Assembly: GCA_965243265.1 (NCBI GenBank)
Contig: CBDEUL010000002.1
Coordinates: 124,001 to 188,000 of the forward strand
Length of the DNA stretch: 64,000 bases
Direction of reading: 5' to 3'
DNA from: Flavicella sp965243265
GTDB taxonomy: Bacteria > Bacteroidota > Bacteroidia > Flavobacteriales > Flavobacteriaceae
Shown here: positions 17,714-27,082 of the stretch, one piece after another
Layout of the letters: each line of letters starts with the position of its first letter
Numbering within the stretch: the first letter of the stretch is position 1
Translations under genes and position numbers: made by a program
Notes under the pieces: model-generated
What the model was told of the DNA's origin: nothing
Database searches by the model: none
The model's input: the letters and a program-made list of their open reading frames with translations, nothing else

Positions 17714-18478
17714 ATGGTCGATAACATTATAACAGAAGGAGAATTCACTTATAAAGAAGCTGGTGAAGGAAAAGCCATAATTCTACTACATGGTTTAATG
17801 GGAACAGCTAGTATGTTCGATAAAATTCTTGAATATTTTGCAGGGAAAGGTTACAAGGTTCTTGTGCCTGAATTGCCTATTTACGAATTGCCTATGTTAA
17901 AGACGAACGTAAAGCATTTTTCACTTTTCATCAAACGTTTTATTGAACATAAAAACCTTGAAAGACCTATTTTAGTAGGGAATTCTTTAGGGGGACATAT
18001 TGCTCTTTACTTAACAAAGCACTATCCAGAACTTGTTAGTAACTTGGTTTTAACAGGTAGCTCTGGTTTGTATGAAAGTGCCATGGGTGATAGTTACCCT
18101 AAAAGAGGTGATAGAGATTATGTTCGTAAAAAAGTAGAAATGGTTTTTTACGACCCAAAAACAGCTACAGAAGCAATGGTTGACGATCTTTTTGAGGTAG
18201 TTAATGATAGAGGAAGCGTATTGAGAATTCTTTCACTTGCCAAAAGTGCTATTAGACACAACATGGCAAATGACTTACCTGATATGAAAATGGAAACTTG
18301 CCTAGTTTGGGGAAAACAAGATACTGTAACACCTCCTGAGGTTGCTCATGATTTTGACAAATTAATGCCTAATTCAGAATTATTTTGGATTGACAAATGT
18401 GGGCATGCTCCAATGACCGAGCATCCTGAACAGTTTAATAAAATTGTTCATGATTGGTTAATCAAACACAACTTATAA
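17714..18478 (+). CDS. Alpha/beta-fold hydrolase
   Basis: A 254-residue soluble alpha/beta hydrolase without signal peptide. Visible motifs: oxyanion-hole HGLMG (26-30), nucleophile elbow GNSLGG with Ser91, acid in WGKQDTVTPP (about 197), and catalytic His in KCGHAPMTEHPEQF (about 235). The substrate is unknown. A gene of this type next to engB and the dcw cluster is common in Flavobacteriaceae. It is monocistronic, with its own promoter and a strong terminator. Confidence 0.85.
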   Translation: MVDNIITEGEFTYKEAGEGKAIILLHGLMGTASMFDKILEYFAGKGYKVLVPELPIYELPMLKTNVKHFSLFIKRFIEHKNLERPILVGNSLGGHIALYLTKHYPELVSNLVLTGSSGLYESAMGDSYPKRGDRDYVRKKVEMVFYDPKTATEAMVDDLFEVVNDRGSVLRILSLAKSAIRHNMANDLPDMKMETCLVWGKQDTVTPPEVAHDFDKLMPNSELFWIDKCGHAPMTEHPEQFNKIVHDWLIKHNL

Positions 18479-18490
18479 AAACACTCATAA

Positions 18491-18529
18491 ACAAACACAA
18501 ATTTTATTTAAAATTTGTGTTTGTTTTTT
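18491..18529 (+). terminator. Terminator after the hydrolase gene
   Basis: A 14-bp perfect stem (18491-18504 with 18511-18524), a 6-nt loop and a T-run ending at 18529. It ends 14 bases before the engB ATG. Confidence 0.82.
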
Positions 18530-18543
18530 ATACGCATACCACA

Positions 18544-19158
18544 ATGAAAATCAAAACTGCTGTTTTTGAAATTAGCAATTCAGATGTTGCAAAATGCCCT
18601 AAAGAACGTATTCCTGAATATGCTTTTATTGGTAGGTCAAATGTTGGGAAATCATCGCTGATCAACATGCTAACCAACAACAGAAAATTAGCTAAAACCT
18701 CTGGAACTCCAGGAAAAACACAGCTTATAAACCACTTTAAAATTAATGACAATTGGTTTTTAGTAGATTTACCTGGTTATGGTTATGCAAAAGTTTCTAA
18801 AAAAACTAAAAGAACTTTTCAATCTTTTATAAAAAATTATTTTTTACAACGCGAGCAACTTATTTGCTCTTTTGTATTAATTGACTCTAGACATGAACCA
18901 CAAAGAGTTGATGTAGATTTTATGCAGTTTTTAGGCGAAAATCAAATTCCATTCTGTATTATTTTCACAAAAGCAGACAAGTTAACACCACGTGTTTTAA
19001 ATAGAAATATTGAAGCTTATAAAACTAAACTCCTTGAAGACGCATGGGATATTTTCCCTGACTATTTTGTAACCTCTTCCACCTCAAAAGACGGTAGAGA
19101 TGAAGTACTAAACTTTATTGGACAAGTTAACGAAGATTTAAAAGAATCTACTAAGTAA
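18544..19158 (+). CDS. engB: Ribosome biogenesis GTPase EngB/YihA (YsxC)
   Basis: An essential GTPase for large ribosomal subunit assembly. It has 204 residues from the ATG at 18544; a longer frame to 18454 would run through the upstream terminator and is rejected. G motifs: G1 GRSNVGKS (30-37), G2 TSGTPGKTQ, G3 DLPGYGYAK, G4 TKADK, G5 SSTSKDG. The RSNVGKSS and GYGYAKVS signatures are specific to this family. Confidence 0.96.
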   Translation: MKIKTAVFEISNSDVAKCPKERIPEYAFIGRSNVGKSSLINMLTNNRKLAKTSGTPGKTQLINHFKINDNWFLVDLPGYGYAKVSKKTKRTFQSFIKNYFLQREQLICSFVLIDSRHEPQRVDVDFMQFLGENQIPFCIIFTKADKLTPRVLNRNIEAYKTKLLEDAWDIFPDYFVTSSTSKDGRDEVLNFIGQVNEDLKESTK

Positions 19159-19164
19159 ACTTTT

Positions 19165-19851
19165 ATGCCTTCTACTTCAAAAAATATTGAAATCCTTTTT
19201 GAAGACAATCACATTATTATTGTCAACAAAAAAACGGGTGATTTAATTCAGGGAGACAAAACAGGTGACAAGCCTCTAAGCGATATTTTAAAAGAATACA
19301 TTAAAGAGAAATACAACAAACCAGGAAATGTTTACCTTGGGGTTGTACACCGCTTAGACAGACCCACTACAGGCGTTGTTATTTTTGCCAAAACCTCTAA
19401 AGCTCTAGAGCGTTTAAACAAAATGCTTAGAGACAAACTTATTCATAAAACCTATTGGGCTGTTGTTAAAAACAAACCTGTTAAACCATCAGCAACCCTA
19501 GTTAACTACCTTAGAAAAAACCCTAAGAACAACAAAGCAACTGTTTTCAACAAAGAAACTAAAGACACCAAAAAAGCCATCTTACATTATACAACCAGTA
19601 AGGTTTTAGATAATTATTTTTTGCTTGAAATTGATTTAGAAACAGGAAGACATCATCAAATACGCTCTCAACTATCTAACATCAATTGTCCGATTAAAGG
19701 AGATTTAAAATATGGTTTTAACAGAAGCAATAAAGACGCTGGAATACATTTACATGCCAGAAAAATTGCTTTTACACACCCTGTAACAAAAAATGAAGTT
19801 GCTATTACAGCTCCTACTCCTAACGACCCTATATGGAATGCTTGTGAATAA
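19165..19851 (+). CDS. RluA-family RNA pseudouridine synthase
   Basis: Isomerises uridine in RNA (rRNA or tRNA; target not determinable). A 228-residue single catalytic domain without an S4 domain. It has the RluA motif VVHRLDRPTTGVVIFAKT with catalytic Asp65, the ETGRHHQIR motif (about 169) and the late GIHLHARKIAFTHP block. It starts six bases after engB, so the two probably form an operon. Its stop is directly followed, with no gap, by the stop of the opposing outer-membrane gene. Confidence 0.9.
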   Translation: MPSTSKNIEILFEDNHIIIVNKKTGDLIQGDKTGDKPLSDILKEYIKEKYNKPGNVYLGVVHRLDRPTTGVVIFAKTSKALERLNKMLRDKLIHKTYWAVVKNKPVKPSATLVNYLRKNPKNNKATVFNKETKDTKKAILHYTTSKVLDNYFLLEIDLETGRHHQIRSQLSNINCPIKGDLKYGFNRSNKDAGIHLHARKIAFTHPVTKNEVAITAPTPNDPIWNACE

Positions 19852-21300
19852 TTAATTCCACAACCACCACTCTGCTTTTACCCCAAAATAATAGCCCCAT
19901 TCTCGTTTTCCTGCAAATTGTAAATACGGCGAATATAATGCTTCTTGTGCATAATCATTGTATCTCGCTACTGAAGTTACAAATCGTAAATGTGGTCGCG
20001 TCCACACACTATTACCTCCTGTAGGAACATATACCGGAGATAAACTAAGCTTTACCATACTTGCATGTGGATTTTCACCATCTTTTCTTTGTGAATAATG
20101 CAATTCTGTTAATAAATGTAGATAATCAGTTAATATTGTTTCATTTCGACCCCCAATAGTAAAATCTATCTTTTTATTATAAACCTCTTCTCCAAAATAA
20201 GATTCTGACAATCCGTTTGTTTTAGCTCCTCCCTTACTTTCCGTAAAGATTGCATACGCCATTAATGTGTTTCTTTCAGAATAATCTAAAACTGCCTGAT
20301 CTACAACAGACCACGAGTAAGCTCCTTTAAAACTAAGCGTTTCCAAATCAGGTGCTCCAAAAGTTGCCGATGTTTTTGACACTCCTCCATCTCCTCCATT
20401 TGCTATCCCTGAACCATAACGAATTGCCAAATCATTGAACGATTCTTTACCCAAATTCTTCAATTGTGTAGATAGCCTTGCTCCAAATACAAATCCATAA
20501 TCGGAAGGAAAGTCTGTAATAACATCTGGGTCGGTTGGAGGGGCAATAGACACATCTTCTTCTGAATCTGCATGTGCCATTCTATGAAACTCTCCTAACA
20601 AGGTTAACTTATTATCTTTATCTACTTGAATATCTTGTTCTGCAATTAAAACAGCTCTTTGTCTTAACGCTGCGCTTGGAGTTCCTGTTTTATAATTTAA
20701 ATAAAAATATGGTGGCAATGTAGATGTTGTATCTGTTGCAGCTACAAAGAAGGTTGCCAATCTTGTATTTTTAAACTCTACTCCAAACCCCTGCCCACTG
20801 TGATCATTGAAATAAAAATGATCTGCAATATGCACATCTCTACCTCTATACAAACGTGATCCTACCCAAACAGACAGATCTTTTCCTTCTATATTTCTAG
20901 CAATTACAAACATTTCTGGAATTGCAATGGTCAAACCTCCTAAAGTTGTTGTTGAACTGTTTCCGAAGGAAGACAAACTATTGGAATATACCGCAAAACG
21001 GATTTGAGCACTTATAATTGTTTCTCCATCATTACCCGCATCAAAATTATATGCCGACCCTAATTCCAAATAATCTTGTTCTTCTAAACGCCCTCCAATA
21101 CTTCCCATATTATTTAGGTTCAATCTCCGCCCGATAGATCCTCCATTTACAAAAGACCAGTCTGCTCCTATTCTACCATAAGAACCTACAGAGTACTGCT
21201 TACTGTTTGCAAACTGATAGTCTATCTGAGCATTGGCAGAATATCCTAAACCAAAAAACAATACAACATATAATGCAACATTAAATAATAGCTTTTTCAT
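19852..21300 (-). CDS. Maltoporin-like carbohydrate porin
   Basis: A 482-residue secreted beta-rich protein with a signal peptide (1-24, ending SANA). The N-terminal part carries GSYGRIGADWSF, then RRLNLNNMGSIGGRLEEQDYLELG, which resembles the start of LamB-type maltoporins, where the strand pair GRRLNL...GSLGGR...DYLELG is conserved. It ends in WWLWN, an aromatic end typical of outer-membrane barrels. Substrate unknown. No Sus genes are adjacent. The call is by pattern only; a general OprB-type porin is possible. Confidence 0.7.
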   Translation of the reverse strand: MKKLLFNVALYVVLFFGLGYSANAQIDYQFANSKQYSVGSYGRIGADWSFVNGGSIGRRLNLNNMGSIGGRLEEQDYLELGSAYNFDAGNDGETIISAQIRFAVYSNSLSSFGNSSTTTLGGLTIAIPEMFVIARNIEGKDLSVWVGSRLYRGRDVHIADHFYFNDHSGQGFGVEFKNTRLATFFVAATDTTSTLPPYFYLNYKTGTPSAALRQRAVLIAEQDIQVDKDNKLTLLGEFHRMAHADSEEDVSIAPPTDPDVITDFPSDYGFVFGARLSTQLKNLGKESFNDLAIRYGSGIANGGDGGVSKTSATFGAPDLETLSFKGAYSWSVVDQAVLDYSERNTLMAYAIFTESKGGAKTNGLSESYFGEEVYNKKIDFTIGGRNETILTDYLHLLTELHYSQRKDGENPHASMVKLSLSPVYVPTGGNSVWTRPHLRFVTSVARYNDYAQEALYSPYLQFAGKREWGYYFGVKAEWWLWN

Positions 21301-21438
21301 AGAAACAAATTTTATTAAACATAAACTCTACATTATTAAAAACCAACTTTAAACCGATTCCTAATTATGCCAAATTCACATTATTTAAGTAAACAACTAC
21401 TTAAATATAACTATTTAACAATACATCCCCTGAAAAAC

Positions 21439-22681
21439 CTATACTAAAAACTGAAATAACTCTGGACTTTCATTCAAATATTCTCCTAAAAATCCTTTTT
21501 CTTTCATTCTCTCCAGAAGTGGCTTAAAGTCATCTTTATCTTTTAACTCAACCCCAACTACGGCAGGCCCTTTGTCTCTATTATTTTTCTTAGTATACTC
21601 AAAATATGCAATGTCATCATTAGGTCCTAAGACATCTACTACAAATTCTTTTAAGGCTCCTGCTCTTTGAGGAAACCTAATAATAAAATAATGTTTTAAT
21701 CCTTCATACAATAAAGAACGTTCTTTCATCTCTTCCATTCGTGTAATGTCATTATTACCTCCACTAACAATACATACTACGTTTTTACCTTTGATTTCTT
21801 CTTTATATAGATCAAAAGCTGCAATAGACAACGCTCCTGCTGGTTCAACAACCAAAGCATTCTCATTATACACTTTTAATATTGTAGAACATACAGCGCC
21901 TTCTGAAACCGTATTTGCTTCAAACAATAAGTCTTTACATATTTCAAACGAGGCATCTCCCATTCTTTTAACAGCTGCTCCATCAACAAATTTTTCAATT
22001 GTATCTAAAGTCGTATTGTAACCGTTTTTTTAAAGAGGTGTTTAATGACGCTGCTCCTTCAGGTTCTATTCCTATAATCTTAGTACTTGGGCTTAGCAAC
22101 TTAAATACACTTGTTACTCCTGCCGCTAAACCTCCACCTCCTACTGGTAAAAACAAATAATCTATGGTTTCTTTGGCTTGATCTATAATTTCTAAACCTA
22201 CAGTTCCTTGACCTGCCATAACATCATGGTCATTAAAGGGGTGTACAAATGTGGCTTGCTTTTCTTCACAATACTCTGAAGCTGCTGCATAACTAGCATC
22301 ATAGGTATCTCCTACAAGAATTACCTCAACATTGCCTTGCCCGAACATTTGCACTTGTGCTATTTTTTGTTGAGGCGTTGTAGTCGGCATAAATATATAA
22401 CCTTTGACTTTTAACTTCTGACAAGCCAAAGCTACTCCTTGTGCGTGGTTTCCTGCACTTGCACAAACTACTCCGTTTAGCAATTCTTTTTTAGATAGGT
22501 TTTTAATTCTATTATAAGCTCCTCTAATCTTATAAGAGCGTACTACCTGCAAATCTTCTCTCTTAAAAGAAATAGTTGCTTGGTACTTTTTAGAGTAATT
22601 TTCCATACAATCCAAAGGAGTGGTATAAACTACTTCTTTTATATTTTTTTGTGCTTTTAGCACATCTTCTATCTTTATCAT
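21439..22681 (-). pseudogene. ilvA: Threonine ammonia-lyase (threonine dehydratase) IlvA, frameshifted at an A7 tract
   Basis: The first step of isoleucine synthesis: a PLP enzyme making 2-oxobutanoate from threonine. The 5' frame (22681 to 21995) has SYKIRGAYN with the PLP lysine, SAGNHAQGVALA and the GGGGLAAG phosphate loop, but after SLNTSLK it runs into KRLQYDFRYN and a stop. The other frame continues NGYNTTLDTIEKFVDGAAVKRMGD and the rest down to 21439, including the C-terminal ACT-like regulatory part. Removing one A from the A7 tract (T run 22025-22031) joins them into about 413 residues. It is a sequencing artefact or a recent mutation. The start overlaps the preceding 100-residue ORF by four bases. 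Confidence 0.88.
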
Positions 22682-22980
22682 AATTGTATTCCTTTTACTA
22701 ATAAAGTCGATTTTATAGACGCCTCTTTCAAGTGTAAAAATTCACTTCTTCTTTGATCTTTTGAAAACGCACGAAAGTCTTTTTCTGATTCAAACGAGAG
22801 TATGTGTACTTCATATGGTTTTTCCCCTTCTAAATAAATCGTAGATTCTTCAGTAGGTCTTAACCTACATATCAGTTTCCCTTTGTAAATATCTAAAATA
22901 GGTAAAACCTTTTTTTCGTACTCTTGAAAAATTAGTTCTTTTCCCTCTTTTACAAAAAATAGTGCGGTTATGTATATCAT
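22678..22980 (-). CDS. Small DUF1330-like protein upstream of ilvA
   Basis: A 100-residue protein starting MIYITALFFVKEGKELIFQEYE, with YEVHILSFESEKDFRAF in the middle, resembling dimeric alpha/beta-barrel (DUF1330 or antibiotic-monooxygenase-like) proteins. No catalytic residues can be assigned. Its stop overlaps the ilvA start (22678-22681, ATGA), so the two are translationally coupled. It follows the ilvC terminator. Function unknown; family assignment tentative. Confidence 0.6.
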   Translation of the reverse strand: MIYITALFFVKEGKELIFQEYEKKVLPILDIYKGKLICRLRPTEESTIYLEGEKPYEVHILSFESEKDFRAFSKDQRRSEFLHLKEASIKSTLLVKGIQL

Positions 22981-23012
22981 ATGTACAATCTTATATAAAA
23001 AATAATAACTAA

Positions 23013-23047
23013 AAAAGCCTGATAAACATTTTGTCTATCAGGCTTTT
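23013..23047 (-). terminator. Terminator after ilvC
   Basis: A 12-bp perfect stem (23013-23024 with 23036-23047) with an 11-nt loop and T-run on the minus strand, 23 bases after the ilvC stop. It separates ilvDBNC from the DUF1330-like/ilvA pair. Confidence 0.85.
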
Positions 23048-23069
23048 GAATATTTAAAATTGTATAAAC

Positions 23070-24542
23070 TTATACGATTTTTTTCATTGCAGTCATAGAC
23101 TCTCTTAAGTACTCACCTATTTCTTCAACTGGGTGATTTCTAATGATTGCATTTACTTCAATTAATTCTTTGTTATCAACTCCATTATCTCCATCGTTAA
23201 ATGGTTTTCCGATTAAATTGATAGATGCATTTTTAACGTAATCTGCGATTAACGGCTTACATGCATGGTCAAATAAATAACATCCGTACTCCGCAGTATC
23301 AGAAATTACTCTGTTCATTTCAAACAATTTCTTTCTAGCAATTGTATTTGCAATTAACGGTGTTTCATGTAATGACTCGTAGTAAGCAGACTCATCAATG
23401 ATTCCTGAATCAGTCATTGCTTCAAAAGCTAACTCAACACCAGCTTTTACCATTGCAACCATCAATACTCCATTATCAAAATATTCTTGCTCTGAAATTT
23501 CAACATCTCCAGCAGGTGTTTTTTCGAAGTTTGTTTCTCCTGTAGCTGCTCTCCATGTTAATAAGTTAACGTCATCATTTTTCCAGTCAGCCATCATCGT
23601 TGAAGAAAATTCTCCAGAGATAATGTCATCCATATGCTTTTGGAATAATGGACGCATGATGTCTTTTAATTCTTCAGATGCTTTAAATGCAGCTACTTTA
23701 GCCGGGTTAGACAATCTGTCCATCATATTTGTAATACCACCATGCTTTAAAGCTTCAGTGATAGTCTCCCATCCATACTGGATTAATTTAGAAGCGTATC
23801 CTGCATCAATTCCTTCTGCAACCATTTTGTCAAAACACAAAATAGATCCTGTTTGCAACAATCCACAAAGAATTGTTTGCTCACCCATTAAATCAGATTT
23901 TACCTCAGCAACAAAAGAAGAACGTAAAACTCCTGCTGTATGTCCTCCTGTACCTACTGCATAAGCTTTTGCGTAATCCCATCCTTTTCCTTCTGGATCA
24001 TTTTCTGGGTGTACTGCAATTAATGTAGGTACTCCAAATCCTCTTTTGAATTCTTCTCTTACCTCAGATCCTGGTGACTTAGGTGCAACCATGATTACAG
24101 TAATATCTTTTCTTACTTCCATTCCTTCTTCAACAATGTTGAATCCATGAGAGTAAGATAATGTAGCTCCTTTTTTCATCAATGGCATAACTGCAGTTAC
24201 AACAGCTGTATGTTGTTTGTCTGGAGTTAAGTTGATTAACAAATCAGCCGTAGGAATCATTTCTTCATATGTACCTACTGCAAATCCATTTTCAACAGCA
24301 TTTACATAAGATTGTCTTTTTTCTGCAATAGCTGCTTCTCTTAAAGTATAAGAAACATCTAATCCAGAATCTTTCATGTTTAACCCTTGGTTTAACCCTT
24401 GAGCTCCACATCCTATAATAACTATTTTTTTACCTTTCAATGCTTCTACACCTCCATCAAATTCTGATCTGTCCATGAATTCACATTGTCCCAATTGCTC
24501 CAATTGTTCACGTAAAGAAAGTGTGTTAAAATAATTTGCCAT
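23070..24542 (-). CDS. ilvC: Ketol-acid reductoisomerase IlvC (long, class II form)
   Basis: An NADPH- and Mg2+-dependent conversion of acetolactate or acetohydroxybutyrate in Val/Leu/Ile synthesis. It has 490 residues, the long class with duplicated knotted helical domain, as in E. coli. Visible: KKIVIIGCGAQGLNQGLNMKDSG (nucleotide fold near 34), VMVAPKSPGSEVREEF, DLMGEQTILCG (metal site) and the repeated second domain. A -7 promoter element lies about 95 bases upstream, so it may also be transcribed apart from ilvN. Confidence 0.97.
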   Translation of the reverse strand: MANYFNTLSLREQLEQLGQCEFMDRSEFDGGVEALKGKKIVIIGCGAQGLNQGLNMKDSGLDVSYTLREAAIAEKRQSYVNAVENGFAVGTYEEMIPTADLLINLTPDKQHTAVVTAVMPLMKKGATLSYSHGFNIVEEGMEVRKDITVIMVAPKSPGSEVREEFKRGFGVPTLIAVHPENDPEGKGWDYAKAYAVGTGGHTAGVLRSSFVAEVKSDLMGEQTILCGLLQTGSILCFDKMVAEGIDAGYASKLIQYGWETITEALKHGGITNMMDRLSNPAKVAAFKASEELKDIMRPLFQKHMDDIISGEFSSTMMADWKNDDVNLLTWRAATGETNFEKTPAGDVEISEQEYFDNGVLMVAMVKAGVELAFEAMTDSGIIDESAYYESLHETPLIANTIARKKLFEMNRVISDTAEYGCYLFDHACKPLIADYVKNASINLIGKPFNDGDNGVDNKELIEVNAIIRNHPVEEIGEYLRESMTAMKKIV

Positions 24543-24637
24543 TTTTCTATTATTTGTTAATTTATTTAAAATTAAATGATTGAAGTATTTCTACTTCTAA
24601 AATTCAGTCAATTCTCTTATTATTTTTATTTCGACTG

Positions 24638-24645
24638 CAAAAATA
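24638..24645 (-). promoter_or_regulatory. Candidate -7 element upstream of ilvC (TATTTTTG)
   Basis: A perfect TAnnTTTG match in the 162-base ilvN-ilvC gap. A short hairpin (24582-24587 with 24592-24597) lies in the resulting leader. No leader ORF was found. Confidence 0.45.
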
Positions 24646-24704
24646 TAAAATCCTTTGCTTAAATCTTAATTTTCTTAGAATTAAAAAACTCTATTCTAAT
24701 TAAT

Positions 24705-25223
24705 TTAAAGATTTTTTAACTGCTCTGAAATTTTCATTTCTGTTTTAGATACTGATATTCTACCTGAACGTACAAATTGCATAATTCCATAAGGTGCTAA
24801 TTGATCGTACAATTCTTCAGTATCTTTTCTTCTTCCTGTTTTTTCTATTACGAAAAATTCTGGGTGCACTGTTACAATATTAGCACTGCTGTTTTTTATT
24901 ACATTCTGAATTTCTCTTTGTTCAAAAAGTAAGTTTGAAGCCATTTTATACAAAGCTGTTTCATGGAAGATAATTTCATCATCTGTATGATAGTATGCTT
25001 TGATTACTTCTATTTGCTTTTCTATTTGTCCTACTAATTTCTTAACTGCAACTTCTGTCATCCTTGCTACAATCGTAAATCTGTGAACATTTTCGATTTC
25101 AGAACGAGACACATTTAAACTTTCAATATTAATATGTCTTTTCAAGAAAATGGTAGCTATCCTATTCAACAACCCGGGATTGTTCTCTGTATATACAGAT
25201 ATGGTAAATAATTGTTTTTCCAT
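24705..25223 (-). CDS. ilvN: Acetolactate synthase small (regulatory) subunit
   Basis: A 172-residue regulatory partner of IlvB. The N-terminal ACT domain (about 5-75) starts FTISVYTENNPGLLNRIATIFLKRHINIESLNVSRSE, cut here only as a reference to the valine-binding loop NNPGLLNRIA. The C-terminal domain (about 85-165) ends LAPYGIMQFVRSGRISVSK. It follows ilvB by 75 bases. The symbol ilvH would serve equally; bacteria of this group have a single copy. Confidence 0.94.
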   Translation of the reverse strand: MEKQLFTISVYTENNPGLLNRIATIFLKRHINIESLNVSRSEIENVHRFTIVARMTEVAVKKLVGQIEKQIEVIKAYYHTDDEIIFHETALYKMASNLLFEQREIQNVIKNSSANIVTVHPEFFVIEKTGRRKDTEELYDQLAPYGIMQFVRSGRISVSKTEMKISEQLKNL

Positions 25224-25298
25224 CTTTAATTTGTTTTATTTTTGAAATGTATCAAGAGTATTTATAGCTCTTTTTACAATCCAAAACACATAACTTTA

Positions 25299-27008
25299 TT
25301 AGCTTAATCTTACATCTGAAACACTAGCTCCTGTTGGCACCATTGGAAAAACATTGTCTTCCTTTTCAATCATCACTTCCAAGAAATAAGATTCTTTAGA
25401 TGCAATCATTTCTTTCACCGCTCCTGCTAATTCTTCTCTTTTTACAACTTTGGTAGCTTGAATATCGTATGCTTCTGCTAACTTGATAAAATCAGGATTT
25501 GTCATAACAGTAGATGCGTAACGTTTGTCAAAAAACAATTGTTGCCACTGACGTACCATTCCTAAAAACTCATTATTAAGTACCACTATTTTTACAGCGG
25601 CACCTGTTTGCAAAATGGTTCCCAATTCTTGACATGTCATTTGGTAACCTCCATCTCCAATAAAAGCAACTACTTCTCTTTCTGGAGCTCCCATTTTAGC
25701 TCCAATAGCTGCTGGTAAAGCAAATCCCATAGTTCCTAAACCTCCTGAGGTTACGTTAGATCTAGTTGTTGTAAAATCAGCATAACGCACTGTAAACATC
25801 TGATGCTGACCTACATCTGAAACAATAACAGCATCTCCATTTGTTTCTTTATTTACCTGATTGATTACCTCACCCATTGTCAATCCTTCTTTTGTTGGAT
25901 TTAATTGCGGGTTGATAACAGCCTCGTCTTCTACCTTTCTATACTTTTTAAATTCATTGTGCCACTCATCATGTGTTGTTTCATTGATAAATGGTAAAAT
26001 TTTAGACAGTGTATCTTTTGAATTTCCTAAAACCGCAACATCTGTTTTTACATTTTTATCAATCTCAGCTGGATCTATATCAAAATGAACAACCTTTGCT
26101 TGTTTTGCATAGGTTGCTAGGTTTCCTGTTACACGATCGTCAAAACGCATTCCAATAGCAATCAACAAATCACATTCATTGGTTAGCTTATTAGGTCCAT
26201 AATGCCCATGCATACCAACCATACCTACATTAAGCGGATGGTCTGTTGGCAATGCCGACAATCCTAAAACTGTCCAAGCAGAAGGTATTCCTGCTTTTTC
26301 AATCAATGCTTTTAACTCTGCTTCCGCTTCTCCAAGAATAACTCCTTGTCCAAAAACAATAAAAGGTTTCTTTGCTGAGTTTATCAACTCTGCAGCTTCT
26401 TTTACTTTTTCTATATCTGTATCAGGTACTGGCTTGTAACTTCTTACCTCTTCACATTTCTCGTAAGAGTAATCTAACTCTCCTTGTTGTGCGTCTTTTG
26501 TAATGTCAATTAAAACAGGCCCTGGTCTTCCCGATTTAGCTATATAAAATGCCTTTGCTATAGCTGCAGGAATGTCTTGAGACTTCGTTACTTGAATATT
26601 CCACTTTGTTACAGGTGAAGATATACTAATTACATCTGTTTCTTGAAATGCATCTGTTCCTAATAAATGAGATCCTACCTGCCCTGTAATACATACCAAT
26701 GGTGTAGAGTCTATTTGTGCATCTGCAATACCTGTTATTAAATTTGTTGCTCCTGGACCAGATGTAGCTAAACAAACACCTACTTTACCTGTGACCCTAG
26801 CAAAACCTTGTGCTGCATGTATAGCTCCTTGTTCATGGCGCGTTAATACATGGTGCAACTTGTCTTGATATTTATACAATTCGTCATAGATAGGCATAAT
26901 AGCTCCTCCTGGGTAACCATAAGCCAAATCTGCTCCCTCTTCTAAAAGCGCTCTTACCACAGCCTCTGCTCCAGTAATTCTTTCAGTTGATTTGTTTGTT
27001 GTTTTCAT
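25299..27008 (-). CDS. ilvB: Acetolactate synthase large (catalytic) subunit
   Basis: A thiamine-diphosphate enzyme condensing two pyruvates, or pyruvate with 2-oxobutanoate. It has 569 residues from the ATG at 27008; a TTG nine bases earlier is less likely. Domains: PYR domain with GAEAVVRALLEEGADLAYGYPGG and the catalytic Glu in LTRHEQGAIHAA; central FAD-binding domain; PP domain with the ThDP motif GDGGYQMTCQELGT to VVLNNEFLGMVRQWQ. It is 65 bases after ilvD. Confidence 0.97.
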   Translation of the reverse strand: MKTTNKSTERITGAEAVVRALLEEGADLAYGYPGGAIMPIYDELYKYQDKLHHVLTRHEQGAIHAAQGFARVTGKVGVCLATSGPGATNLITGIADAQIDSTPLVCITGQVGSHLLGTDAFQETDVISISSPVTKWNIQVTKSQDIPAAIAKAFYIAKSGRPGPVLIDITKDAQQGELDYSYEKCEEVRSYKPVPDTDIEKVKEAAELINSAKKPFIVFGQGVILGEAEAELKALIEKAGIPSAWTVLGLSALPTDHPLNVGMVGMHGHYGPNKLTNECDLLIAIGMRFDDRVTGNLATYAKQAKVVHFDIDPAEIDKNVKTDVAVLGNSKDTLSKILPFINETTHDEWHNEFKKYRKVEDEAVINPQLNPTKEGLTMGEVINQVNKETNGDAVIVSDVGQHQMFTVRYADFTTTRSNVTSGGLGTMGFALPAAIGAKMGAPEREVVAFIGDGGYQMTCQELGTILQTGAAVKIVVLNNEFLGMVRQWQQLFFDKRYASTVMTNPDFIKLAEAYDIQATKVVKREELAGAVKEMIASKESYFLEVMIEKEDNVFPMVPTGASVSDVRLS

Positions 27009-27082
27009 ATTGTACAATTCTTTATTCGTTGAGCTGAATAGTTGTTAGCACAACAACTATTCAGCTTTAATTTATTTCTGGA

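Noticed and set aside
18454..18543. Thirty-residue N-terminal extension of EngB
   Set aside because: It would start inside the upstream hydrolase gene and run through a strong terminator; the family start is at 18544.
22025..22031. Programmed -1 frameshift site in ilvA
   Set aside because: The needed shift is skipping one base, not slipping back one, and no stimulatory structure is evident.
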